Assembly: GCF_000247695.1 (NCBI RefSeq)
Contig: NW_004624747.1
Span: 12,186,688-12,250,687, forward strand
Reading direction: 5' to 3'
DNA length: 64,000 nt
Source of the DNA: Heterocephalus glaber
Taxonomy: Eukaryota; Chordata; Mammalia; Rodentia; Bathyergidae
Shown here piece by piece: positions 22,455 to 32,678 of the stretch. The number at the start of each line of letters is the position of its first letter. Within the stretch, counting starts at the first letter, position 1. Under the pieces are notes generated by a model. That model searched no databases and was not told the DNA's origin. It worked only from the letters and a program-made list of their open reading frames with translations. A program made the translations under genes and the position numbers.

Positions 22455-24065
22455 TATATATCAGGCTGTGGTAGCACCACCCCTGAGCACCAAGGAGCAG
22501 AGCCCCCCCAGTGCCGAGGAGGTGAGCCACACTGGCACCAGCAGCACCCCCCCCCCGGGGGGGGCTGTGCTGACTCAGTACCTGGATCCACACTGCAGAG
22601 GTGAGGGGGTCATAAAGGACATTGTTCTGAGCTCCAGAAGACAGAGAAGTGAACAACAGAAAGAGAGCCTCTCTCAGGCTACTTGATGAAAATTAAAGCC
22701 CACTGGAAAAGTGAAGAAAATCTCTGAAATGAAGGCACACCAGACCACCATAGTTGGTAAGTTGGAGGGATAACCACCTCCCATCAGAACCTGGACTATC
22801 TTCAGGGGAAGGGCAGCTAGAACTACAGTAGAACCTTGGAGCGTTCAACCCAGCAGGAGGTCAGGGAGCTCAATTTGGGCTTTGCAGAAGAAATCAGCCT
22901 GAATTTCAGGCGACTGCTGCAAGCTTGCTGAGACTCATTGACTTAGATCCGTACACTGCTGCCCACGTTGTCTATTGTGACAGCAGAGACACACCCTGAA
23001 GGAAGTCCTTTATTTTTATTTTTTATTTTCAAAGTTATTTTTTTCTCTCATTTTAAAAATATTTTCTCTTTTCAAATTTATTTTTTTCTTCTTTTTCTTT
23101 TCTCTCCCTCTCTCTCATGCTCTCTCTCCCACCTTGTTCTTCATCTCTCTCACTTTTTGTTCATGTTACTGTCCTAATTCAGATTTTTTCTTCTTTCTTT
23201 TTCTTCTTTCTTTTTCTTTTCTTCTCTCTTTTTCCTTGTCTCAATTGTCATTGGTTTTAAAGGAAAGTGAATACAGTTTCTAGCTTCCCTATTGTTGTTA
23301 GGTTGTTCTGTTCTTGTGTTTCTGTCCTTTTTTCTCTTCCTCTTATCTTCAACAGTTTTTAAGAGTTTGTGTGACCTTCCTGTGTCCTCTGGCCTCACTT
23401 CTAACCTTTCCCTATCCTTGTACCTATCTATTCCTCCCTCCCCAACTCCTTCTAAGGCCCCATCCCAAAGGGTAAAGTTGCTATATTGAAGAGTTTATTC
23501 ACTATAAACATATTTTGGGCTGGTCCTCAATTTTGATTTAATTCACACAGTTGAAGGTGATAGATTAATAACTACCACAAATTGTCATTTTCTAAGCTGT
23601 GCTTGATGTTATTGTTGCTGCTGATTGTATCACTTGGGCTAAGGTGGTGTGACCGATCTAATCAGTTGTCCTTCCTGGTATACTGAAAACAAGATTGCCT
23701 ACAAGTCATTAGACACTCAAAACCTAAAGGCCAGCTATATCTGGAAGACACCTCCGAGAAGCAATCATTCTGTAAGGGTTCTACATAAAGGCAACAAAGA
23801 TACTTACAATAAGCAATATTGAAGTATCCACCCAGGAATTAAACCAAAAACAGTACCAACAACAAAAATAGAAATGATAAGACACCTAAGCAAGGGGCAA
23901 ATCCAAACTTCCAGCTCACCAAAAGGAAATTCTGGGGGAAACGAGGTGGAAAAATCTGATAATCAACCACCTGGACACCCTGAACTGATAGCACAGGAAG
24001 TAACAAAACAGATAAATGAGGCTCTAGAAAAATTCAAAACAGAAATAATTTCCCATATATATATA
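22455..24065 (+). mobile_element. Probable L1 5' UTR and ORF1 start region
   Basis: GC-rich leader followed by pyrimidine tracts and a short frame (23874-24077) ending in a coiled-coil-like stretch IAQEVTKQINEALEKFKTEI, as in L1 ORF1p N-terminal regions. Degenerate; ends in a (TA)n run. Family inferred. Confidence 0.5.
22547..22564. repeat. C10G8 palindromic run
   Basis: Flanked by CAGCAC on the left and CTGTGCTG on the right, so it could fold into a hairpin; may also be an assembly weak point. Confidence 0.8.
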
Positions 24066-24159
24066 TATATACTTTGAGTGTATATCTAGAGCAGTTAAAA
24101 CCTACTTAATAAAAATCCCTAATACAGTGTAATTTGATTAACTTTTTTATTTGTTTATT

Positions 24160-24306
24160 TATTTTTGTTTTTTTGAGACAGGGTCTCACTTTGTAATTCA
24201 GGCTGGCCCTGAACTCACTATGCAGCCCAGGCGAGCCTCGAGCTCATGGCAATCCTCCTGCATCTGCCTTCCAAGTGCTGGGATTACAGGCGTGCGCACC
24301 TGGCTA
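24160..24306 (-). mobile_element. B1 SINE
   Basis: TTTTGAGACAGGGTCTCACT to GGGATTACAGGCGTGCGCAC. Confidence 0.85.
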
Positions 24307-24375
24307 ATTTGGTTAACTTTAAATCTCATGTTGTACATTAGATCTCTAGACTTATTCTTTTTATTTTATTTTATT

Positions 24376-24461
24376 TTTTTATTTTTGGTACCGGGGATCA
24401 AACTCTGGTCCTTGCACTTGCGCAGCAGAAGGCGAAACCACTGAGCTAAATGCCCGGCCCC
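24376..24461 (-). mobile_element. ID-like SINE
   Basis: Flank repeat CTAGACTTATTC / CTAGACTTGTTC. Confidence 0.88.
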
Positions 24462-24944
24462 TAGACTTGTTCATTTTACATAGCTGCTCTTTTGCATTAT
24501 GTCCTTTGACCCACATCTCCCCATTTTCTCTTTCCTGCCATAGCCACATGCGGTAACCACAGTTTTGTTCTCCATCTCTCTGTAATTAAGCTCTTTTTCA
24601 AATTCCCTATGTAAGTGAGATCATCCAGTATTTTTCTCTCTGTATTTGCAGGTCCATCCATGCTGTGGCAAATGTCAGTATCTTCTTTTTTTAAAAGAGC
24701 TAATATTCAATTGCACATATATATAGACACTTTTTTAAATCCATTCATCTGTTGATGGGCATTTAGGTTGTTTCCATATCTTAGCTATTGTAGCTAATAC
24801 TGCAGTGAACTTGGGAATGTAGATGCCTTTATACAGTGGTGATTTCATCTACATTGGGTATATACCAAAAGAGGGAATGCTGAATTGTATAGTAGTTCTA
24901 TTTTTCATTTCTTTGGGAACCTCCATGGTTGTATCAAACTATAT

Positions 24945-25215
24945 TCCAGTCAGCCACATGCAGAAGAGATCACCAGACAATACAGGAAGCTAGAGAGACT
25001 CAGGCGCCAGAGTGACTCTTTTTTATGACAACCTGCTCTTGTGAGAACCAATTCACTCTCTAAGACCAGAATGAATCTCTTCTGAGGATGATGCCCCCAG
25101 TGACTTCATCACCGCACTCCAGGCCCTACCTCCTAAAGGTTCTAGCACTTCCACATTGGGGACCAGGCTTCCAGCACATGACTCTCTGGGGGACAAACCA
25201 CCACCAACATACAGT
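24945..25215 (-). mobile_element. MaLR/ERVL-like LTR fragment
   Basis: CTACCTCCTAAAGGTTCTAG, ACATTGGGGACCAGGCTTCC, CTGGGGGACAAACCACCACC match the end of mammalian MaLR LTRs read antisense. Confidence 0.6.
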
Positions 25216-25742
25216 GCTACCATACTCAGCTTCTCTTGCTTCTGCTCTGTATTTCAAAACTCTCAGAAAAGACAGCAGAGAAAGAATCCAAAGTCTCTTT
25301 GTAGCATTCCTTAAACAGCTACCCAGGAAGATTTACACATGATTTTGTGTTTGTGAAGGTCTGAGGCAAGAAAAGCTTAAAAGCTGGGTCTTAGGATTTC
25401 TCTGTCAATTGGAGATAAATTAGAAAAAGAATTTATTAAGTGGTTGCAGCAATGCAGAACTACTGCACAAAGAAAAATAAAGTCTTCTTTTTGAAATTAC
25501 TTTTCTAATTACAAAAAAATGCATGATCATTGTAGGAACTCAAATAATATGAAAAAGCAGTCCAAGGAAAATAAAAACTGCTAATCTCATCACAGAGATA
25601 CCATGTTTCTCCACTTGGGGTTGTATGCACCCAGTCATTTTCCTATGCAGGGACTCTCATCCGTCAGTATCTTTTTACAAATTTGAAATCATATTTATCT
25701 TATTAGATGTCTTTCTTTCTTCACTCTGTATAACTTTCTTTC
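25216..25742. other. Intergenic, no gene seen
   Basis: AT-rich; 25,490-25,740 has L1/L2-like phrasing but nothing I can assign. Confidence 0.4.
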
Positions 25743-25831
25743 TTTTTTTTTTTTTTTGGTACCAGGATTGAACTCGGGATCTTTCGCTTGTGAGGCAGGC
25801 GCCAGAACCACTGAGCTAAATCCCCGGCCCC
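25743..25831 (-). mobile_element. ID-like SINE at the gap edge
   Basis: Full length from T-run to CCCCGGCCCC, ending 9 bp before the gap. Confidence 0.88.
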
Positions 25832-25839
25832 ACTCTGTA

Positions 25840-26504
25840 NNNNNNNNNNNNNNNNNNNNNNNNNNNNNNNNNNNNNNNNNNNNNNNNNNNNNNNNNNNNN
25901 NNNNNNNNNNNNNNNNNNNNNNNNNNNNNNNNNNNNNNNNNNNNNNNNNNNNNNNNNNNNNNNNNNNNNNNNNNNNNNNNNNNNNNNNNNNNNNNNNNNN
26001 NNNNNNNNNNNNNNNNNNNNNNNNNNNNNNNNNNNNNNNNNNNNNNNNNNNNNNNNNNNNNNNNNNNNNNNNNNNNNNNNNNNNNNNNNNNNNNNNNNNN
26101 NNNNNNNNNNNNNNNNNNNNNNNNNNNNNNNNNNNNNNNNNNNNNNNNNNNNNNNNNNNNNNNNNNNNNNNNNNNNNNNNNNNNNNNNNNNNNNNNNNNN
26201 NNNNNNNNNNNNNNNNNNNNNNNNNNNNNNNNNNNNNNNNNNNNNNNNNNNNNNNNNNNNNNNNNNNNNNNNNNNNNNNNNNNNNNNNNNNNNNNNNNNN
26301 NNNNNNNNNNNNNNNNNNNNNNNNNNNNNNNNNNNNNNNNNNNNNNNNNNNNNNNNNNNNNNNNNNNNNNNNNNNNNNNNNNNNNNNNNNNNNNNNNNNN
26401 NNNNNNNNNNNNNNNNNNNNNNNNNNNNNNNNNNNNNNNNNNNNNNNNNNNNNNNNNNNNNNNNNNNNNNNNNNNNNNNNNNNNNNNNNNNNNNNNNNNN
26501 NNNN
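25840..26504. other. Assembly gap (665 N)
   Basis: Unsequenced. The left flank is the 5' end of a minus-strand ID SINE; the right flank begins with an 18-A homopolymer, so a repeat probably caused the gap. Any reading frame across it is meaningless. Confidence 1.
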
Positions 26505-27125
26505 AAAAAAAAAAAAAAAAAACCAAATTAGGAAGAAGTAAAATTACCTCTGTTCACAGAAGATACATACAGAAAACACTTACACAGACACACACACACA
26601 CCTGTTAGAATAGTTTAATTTAGCAAAGCAGGATACAAAACACAATTACATTTCTATACACTAAAAGTGAACGATCTAAAAAGAAATTGCAAAAATAATT
26701 TCATATGCAAGGATTACAAATTCAATGTCAACCTGGGCAACTGAGTGAGACTTTGTATCAGAAACAAACAAATAAATAACAGGGTTTAAAAAAAGACATA
26801 TATTTTTAAAAGACATAAATAAATGGAAACATACTCCATGTTTATGGGTTATGTTTATGGGTTATAGATTAATATCATGACAATGTCTGTACTACTCAAA
26901 GTTATCTATAGATTCAATGCAATTTCTATCAAAGTTCAATTTATTTTTTTTCAAGAAACAGAAAAACTCATCCTAAAATTTATGTAATAAATAAATTACA
27001 TAGCCAAAATAGCCAAAATAATCTTAGAATGTTGGAGGGCTCATATGTCCTGATTTCACTATTTACCATACTACTATAGTAATCAAAATGGTACTGGCAT
27101 AAAGGTAGACATATAGACTATAAAG
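26505..27125 (+). mobile_element. L1 ORF2 3' fragment with B1 fragment
   Basis: TTCTATACACTAAAAGTGAA, GATTCAATGCAATTTCTATC, GCCAAAATAATCTTAGAATG, AAAATGGTACTGGCATAAAG in L1 ORF2 order; B1 piece at 26705-26795. Confidence 0.75.
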
Positions 27126-27236
27126 ATAGAGCAAGCTGGAGACCCAGGGAAAACGTTGCAGTTCAAGTCCAAAGCACCCTGCTAGGAGAATTCCCTCTTG
27201 CTTAGGAAGAGGTCAGTCTTTTTGTTCTATTCAGGG

Positions 27237-27612
27237 TGTATTATTTAGCCTTCCCATTGCTGGGAAAAATACCTGTTATTTGCAACCTAAAGGACAGGAG
27301 GTTTATTTTGACTCACAGATTCGTAAGGTTCAATCCATGGCCACATGGCTCCAAGAGAGAAATAACGTGGGGGAAGAGTATGTGGTGGAAAGGTGCTCAA
27401 CCCACCGCAGAGTGAGAGATTCACTCTCCAAGGCGCCCCTATGACCCACTTCTCCAACTGGCCCCCACCTCCTAGGAGCACCTTTGGCTATGAACTCATC
27501 TATGGATCAATCTACTTATGAAAATAATGCCCCATGCTTCAATCACTTTCTGAGAGCCTCACCTCTGAACAGATGAAACTTTTGGGGGCCACTTTAGATC
27601 TAAATTATAACA
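27237..27612 (-). mobile_element. MaLR-like solo LTR
   Basis: TG...CA ends; GGTTTATTTTGACTCACAGA and GAGAGCCTCACCTCTGAACA are typical antisense MaLR LTR text. No internal region. Confidence 0.65.
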
Positions 27613-27683
27613 TAAGCCTTTGACTGAATGGATAAAGCTCACTCACATTATGGAGGGTAATTTACTTCATTCAGTGTCCATGA

Positions 27684-27715
27684 CTTTGTTTTGTTTTTGG
27701 TACTGGGGATCGAAC
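27684..27715 (-). mobile_element. Extremely truncated ID insertion
   Basis: T-rich tail plus GGTACTGGGGATCGAAC, flanked by TTCAGTGTCCATGA at 27670-27683 and 27716-27729. Confidence 0.88.
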
Positions 27716-27850
27716 TTCAGTGTCCATGATTTTAAATGTTAATCTCACCTAAAAAAAACCCTGTGCTGTATTTGACCAAAGATTTGAGCACCATAGTCCA
27801 GCGACATTGACACTTAAAACTAATCATCACACCCAGGGAAAAAAGTTGAA

Positions 27851-28012
27851 TTGAAGCTGGGTATGGTGGTGCACACCTGTAATCCCAGTACTTGGGAAGC
27901 TGAGGCAAGAGGATTGCTGTTGAGTTCAAGCCCATCCTGGGCTACATAGTGAATTCAAGTCCAGGCTGAACCACATAGCAAGACCTTGTCTCAACGCCTC
28001 CCCCCGCAAAAG
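27851..28012 (+). mobile_element. B1 SINE with internal duplication
   Basis: GGTGGTGCACACCTGTAATC and two CATAG(T/C) segments before AAGACCTTGTCTCAA. Confidence 0.85.
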
Positions 28013-29016
28013 ATGAATTGACTAAATTCTTACAGTCAGGGAGCTGGGAGTTTGCATCTAGACCTAGAACCCAAGATTCCTTTATTTTGTCCCAGTACTG
28101 GGATGACCACATATTTGGGGACAGTATCAGCTCATATCTATTGCCCCAGTATAATAATTAATAATACTCTTTTAGTCCTCCAAGTATCCAATTAGAACAA
28201 TGAAGGTGGTCACTTTTTACCAATGAAATCTTCAATACCACTCAACATTTATTAATCTAAGACTTGATGCTTAACCTACACTTCATCTACTTCTGGTCTT
28301 AAGGACAACCCATAAACTTGGTTAGGAAGGAGCATGAGTCAATTCCAAAAGTGTGTTACTGATAGGAATAAAACCTTGGTGAGAAAAACAAAAAATAAAA
28401 CAACAACAACAGAAGAGTATGAGTCCTGACATGCTGTGTACAGTGGAACTGAATGGGTCTCCATTCTGTAGGTGTTATGTTATGTTATGTTATGTTATGT
28501 TTTGGGCTCCAAAACAACCAAATATGGAAACAATGAATAAAAATGCTTGTAGTATTTGAATCATCTGCTATTAGTCTCTCTGCCTTTGGACAGAAGTAAA
28601 TATTTTACTTTGTGGAAGCATCTTGTTTTTCTTTTTCTTTTTTTGGTACCAAGGATCAGGACCTTGTGCTTGCCAGGCAGGCGCTGAGCCACTGAGCTAA
28701 ATCCCCAGCCCAACATCTTGTTTTTCTAGAACAGACACTAAGATCCAAAGCTGTGGACAAAAGGGACCAAATGCTGCACATCCTAAGTCATAAGTGTTGC
28801 CAGCCAGGGCTCTTCACTTGGGTCAGACTTCTCTCTAGGGGCTTCCCAAGAGAGGACTGAGTGGATGTGGCCTTTGAGGAGAGGAGCAACCCAGGTCTGT
28901 ATTGAGAGTCTCCCAAACAAGAGAAAACAGGAGTCTCTGGCCTCACATGTTACAGCAAGCTCTAAAGACTGTCCTTTGTGATAGAGTTCAATGTTCTGTT
29001 CACAGACAATGATAAT
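28013..29016. other. Intergenic, no gene seen
   Basis: Contains a (TTATG)n run at 28474-28501 and an ID SINE; otherwise unrecognised. Confidence 0.5.
28632..28711 (-). mobile_element. ID-like SINE
   Basis: Flank repeat CATCTTGTTTTTCT; lacks the GAACTC part of the B-box arm. Confidence 0.88.
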
Positions 29017-29115
29017 TTTATTTATTTATTTATTTATTTTTGGTACCTGGGATCGAATTCGGGACCTTGTGCTTGCGAGGCAGGCGGTGGAACCACTGAG
29101 CTAAATCCCTGGCCC
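29017..29115 (-). mobile_element. ID-like SINE with (TTTA)n tail
   Basis: Flank repeat CAATGATAATTTT. Confidence 0.9.
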
Positions 29116-29357
29116 AATGATAATTTTTTAAATATCAAAAACTATCCTGTTTGCTTCTAGATCTTCTTGTGGCCTTGTCTGACAGTCCTTTCCCAAGTCT
29201 TTCTTTGGAGACAGGAGAGGTGGAGGTGGTGGAGAAGCCAGAGTTGGGAGTGGACAGAGTGTTGCCAGCTCGACCTCACTTCTCTGTCCAGGCAACTCCT
29301 TCTTCTACAGTCACAGAGGAGATCTTTCAGCCATATGTGAATTTTAAATTAAAAAAT
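29116..29357. other. Unrecognised intergenic segment with open + frame
   Basis: Higher GC than flanks and open in one frame for about 65 codons, but without splice or family evidence; I do not call a gene. Confidence 0.3.
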
Positions 29358-29550
29358 AGGGTTGGGGATAAAGCTCAGTGGTGCTTGTCTAGCATACATG
29401 AGGCCCTGGGTTTGATCTCTAGTACTGAGCAAAATCAAAATAAAAAATAAACAGGATGAGGGCTGAGGGTGAAGTTTAGTAGTAAAATATGTGCGTCGTA
29501 GGTGTGAGGTCCTGAGTTCAACCCCCAGCACAGCATAAAATTTTTTTAAA
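29358..29550 (+). mobile_element. Two old ID-like SINEs
   Basis: GGTTGGGGATAAAGCTCAGT...CCCTGGGTTTGATC and GAGGGTGAAGTTTAGTAGTA...CTGAGTTCAACCCCCAGC. Confidence 0.75.
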
Positions 29551-30176
29551 AAATAGACAAGATAGCAATTTAACTATTAAAATGAGAGAGATTTCTGCAA
29601 GTAGCAGCCATCTTGTGGTACCAAAGGATCTACTCCTTGGCATGATGAGGCAATTGGAAAAATATCACTTCAATTATTTATTCAGAGCAGTTGATGCTCC
29701 CGAATAAACCATTTACCTGCAGACTAATCTCGGCAGCTGAAAGATCTCAAAGGCTCTGACTGGTGATCCTGTTACCTCTCAAGGTCCCACAGAGCCTTGA
29801 TCTGTCTGACAGATGTCAGAGCTGGATCCTTGCTGTAGGGTCATAATTGTAAATTAGTAGTGTACCCTTATTTATAAGAATATTTATGAGTCAATGACAG
29901 CTATACCCCACGAGTTACCAGGCAATGGGAGAAATTGTTAATGAATCCTCAAATTATCATCAATTTAATCCAACATCATCAAATTGGAAGTACTGTTACT
30001 AGTCATGCAGTCATTGGAATAATTAAATGATAAGGCACATAATATGCTCAAAATATTGGTGAATTGACTGATTATGGGTATTATTATAAATGCAATTATT
30101 TAAAATCGTCTAGATTGTAGATCCCTGAGACTTGCCATTAGGATAGCTTAGTATTCACCCTGAAGGCTACACTCTT
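29551..30176. other. Intergenic, nothing recognised
   Basis: AT-rich unique-looking sequence; a MIR-like patch at 29,990-30,060 is too weak to call. Confidence 0.4.
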
Positions 30177-30264
30177 CTTTTTTTTTTTTTGTTACCCAGG
30201 ATTGAACTTGGGACCTTGCACTTTTAAGGCAGGTGGCAGAACCACTGAGCTAAATCCCTGGCCC
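30177..30264 (-). mobile_element. ID-like SINE
   Basis: Variant GTTACCCAGGATTGAACTTG; complete to CCTGGCCCTG. Confidence 0.88.
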
Positions 30265-30361
30265 TGACCCAGTAGGCTAAAGCAATGGTTCTCAAAGTGC
30301 AGAATGCAGGGTCCCTGAGGGCACCCAAGACCTGTGCCTTGGTTATTAAAATGATTTTATA

Positions 30362-30450
30362 GGCTGGGGATTTAGCTCAGTGGCACCACATCTGCCTTGC
30401 AAGCCCAAGGTCCTGAGTTCAGTCCCCAAAGACACCCCCCCCAAAAAGCC
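30362..30450 (+). mobile_element. ID-like SINE
   Basis: Flank repeat AAAATGATTTTATAG on both sides. Confidence 0.9.
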
Positions 30451-30751
30451 AAAATGATTTTATAGTAATACTAAGAGATTATTTGTCTTTCTCATTCTCA
30501 TTCATTCATGTGTGATGCTAGAGGTTTCCAGTAGCCACACGTGTGATAAGGTCATGGCCTCAAAGTCTAATAGAATGTATACATCCAGATTCTTGTGTTC
30601 TAAAATGCTCTCCGTTTTGTAGAAATTGGGCCATGATTGAGAGGACGAGGTGCATCTGTAATCCAGCAGAACCTGTGGCATGGAATGTAGCCAGAAAGAG
30701 GCTGAGGTTCATTAAACTGCATGTCTACATAGGATGTTTTATCTTGGTGCA

Positions 30752-31154
30752 GATACAAAAAAAAAAGAAGGAACAACAGTCGTGCCAAAGTGGGCTGCGG
30801 CCACGTGCAGCCTATTTGCCCAAGGATAAGGCTATTAAGAAGTTCCTCACTGGAAACATAGTAGAGGGTTCAGCCCTCAGAGGCATTTCCAGAGTGTCTT
30901 CCATGCTTATTTGCTTCCCAACATCCATGTGAAGCTGCATTACTGTGTGAGTTGTGCCAGTTACAGCAAGGTGGTCCGGAATCCATCTCCTGAAGCCTGG
31001 AAGGATTGAACACCTCCACCTTGATTTAGACCCGCTGGTGCTGCCCCACGACATCCACCAAAGCCCATGTAGGAGCTGGATCTTAATGGACTGAAGAAAA
31101 ACCATCTCTGGAAAAGAAATAATAAAATGGATAGCATGCTTTAAAAAAATAAAA
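30752..31154 (+). pseudogene. RPS26 processed pseudogene
   Basis: Intronless copy of ribosomal protein S26 mRNA. Recognisable blocks: KKRRNN-like start (30755 on), [37 protein letters not shown], then the proline-rich tail and 3' UTR ending GAAATAATAAAATGG and an A-rich tail (31143-31154). About nine codons are missing after GHVQPI, the frame shifts near 30,900, and an in-frame TGA truncates the tail, so it cannot make RPS26. It is inserted in the hAT relic 30283-31468. Confidence 0.88.
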
Positions 31155-31345
31155 TGTTCTCAGTTTTGGTCAGTGTTTGTCAAATAATTGGAGATAGGCA
31201 AAGGGATGGGATAATTTGGGGACAGTGATGATCTGATTTCTCGGTTGTGGTGTTGGTTACATGACTATATCCATTTGTCAAAACTTATAGAACTGTACAC
31301 TAAAAGTGGGTGGATTTTACTACGAAAATTATATCTCAATTTAAA
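31155..31345 (+). mobile_element. L1 3' UTR-like fragment
   Basis: GGGGACAGTGATGATCTGAT and AGAACTGTACACTAAAAGTG, the usual extreme 3' end of old L1 copies. Confidence 0.6.
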
Positions 31346-32329
31346 AAGCAAAAATTATTTCTCAATTCATAATAGGATACAGTTAGATACAACCCACATA
31401 AACAAAAGCTTTCAATAATGTTTAAGCTTATAAAGAAATCCTACAACCAAAAATCTTGAGAACCACTGCACGAAGACATAGATTTCTTTATTGAAGCAGT
31501 TGTAATTACTCAGTCTGGAATTGGGGAAAGTTATTAAAAGGGAGGATGTAATCTGTCTGGCCTTTGCGCTCTGCAGTTGTGCTGAAAGATGTGGTAGCCA
31601 CTGGACACATATGATTATTTAGCATATGATAAGGTGGCAGTCCATGGGCTTGGGGTGTAGCTCAGTGGGTGGTCTAAATTGAAATGCAATTAGTCCAAAA
31701 GAAGAAGGTAAGATATCTTATTAATAATGTTTTGTAGAAATGACAATATTTTGGATATAGGGGATAAAGTAAAATATATTGTCAAAACTAATTTCACCTC
31801 TTGCTTTTTACTTTAATGTGATTACTAGAAATTTTTAAAGGTTACCCATATGGCTCTTCCTATTGGACAGTGCTATTCTGGAGACACCCAGACTTGCCTG
31901 CCAATTTTTCTTCTATCTCTTGTAAGACGTGTTTAAAAGCCTTACTGCTTCTCTAAATTTCTTGGGTTTCCTGGAATGTAAAATGTGGGTAATGTTAGAG
32001 TTGAATATTAAATGTGAATAATGTGACAATACTTAGCAATACGTACTTAGCAACTAAGTAAACAGTAAGCTGGGCGGCTATCGTTATTAAAGACCTTTGT
32101 TTCCCTATTGATGCCTTCGGAGACAGGCCCCATCCTTGTTAAAGGGCCCTCCTCTGCAACCTGTTTCCACCTTGATGACAGTAATAACACTTGCAGAGGG
32201 TTGACTCCACTTTCGGGCAGGGAGGGGTCCCTCTCCACACTGAAAACGTGACCCAGGGGCCCTCTTGAAAGTGGAATATCTTCATTTGTAGATGGGACCA
32301 GGGCAGAATCTGGAAACGAAGCAGTCCTG
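31345..32329. other. Intergenic tract upstream of USP30
   Basis: Right arm of the hAT relic to 31468, then a second hAT-like relic and about 450 bp (31,880-32,330) with nothing recognisable before the CpG island. Confidence 0.5.
31583..31878 (+). mobile_element. hAT-type relic (GTAGCCACTGG...TATTGGACAG)
   Basis: Shares its ends with the copy at 9160-9463 (cf. GCTACCAAATTGGACAATGG). An ID fragment (31648-31676) interrupts it. Confidence 0.5.
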
Positions 32330-32431
32330 CGGCCGCTGAGCCTCCCTTAGCAACTGACGCCTGCGCCGGTTGTTACAGTGGAAAGGAAAAATAAAGACGT
32401 AGTCCGTCGACTATTGCCCTCCGCGGATGCT

Positions 32432-32439
32432 ACTTCCGG
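32432..32439 (-). promoter_or_regulatory. ETS-family site ACTTCCGG
   Basis: Perfect core for GABPA/ELK-class factors (CCGGAAGT on the minus strand), 157 bp upstream of the USP30 ATG. Such boxes commonly lie within tens of bases of the start site in CpG-island promoters. Confidence 0.5.
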
Positions 32440-32595
32440 TTTCCCAAGAGTCTGTCCTCCGACCTACCTTCACCGGAGGAGGAAGGATTGTGGCCGTGGG
32501 TTCCGCCGCCTCGGGAGCCTTTGGAACCCTTGGTCTGGTGACCGCGGGGGCGGCAGAGACAGCGAGGGTGGCGACAAGCCCCCCTCGCTGCCGCG

Positions 32596-32678
32596 ATGCT
32601 GCGCTCCCGGGCCGAGGCGGCGGTGACCGCGGCTGACAGGACCATCCAGCGCTTTCTGCGGGCTGGGGCTGCTGTCAG
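32596..32678 (+). CDS. USP30: USP30 exon 1 (residues 1-28, start)
   Basis: ATG at 32596 with G at -3; encodes MLRSRAEAAVTAADRT... and ends AG|gtgagc, splitting Arg28. The start is chosen from the family N-terminus (MLxSRAEAA). This segment precedes the membrane anchor. Confidence 0.95.

Larger units (their letters stand above)
24066..24945 (-). mobile_element. L1 3' UTR fragment, antisense, with B1 and ID insertions
   Basis: CATCTGTTGATGGGCATTTA, CTAATACTGCAGTGAACTTG; B1 at 24160-24306. Confidence 0.75.
30283..31468 (+). mobile_element. hAT/Charlie-type DNA transposon relic split by later insertions
   Basis: Left terminus CAATGGTTCTCAAAG at 30283 and right terminus CTTGAGAACCACTG ending 31468 are near inverted repeats typical of non-autonomous hAT elements. 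Inside lie an ID SINE (30362-30450), the RPS26 pseudogene and an L1-like 3' fragment (31155-31345). The 8-bp target duplications are not recognisable, consistent with age. Confidence 0.6.

Noticed and set aside
25756..26541. Long frames on both strands across 25.8-26.5 kb
   Set aside because: They are unbroken only because the gap is N.
29151..29450. 99-codon frame, GC-richer than its surroundings
   Set aside because: Ends in an ID SINE, no recognised domain and no splice partners; could be chance.
30543..30932. 129-codon frame as a new gene
   Set aside because: Its C-terminal third is frame-matched RPS26 pseudogene (PKDKAIKKF) and the rest is hAT relic.
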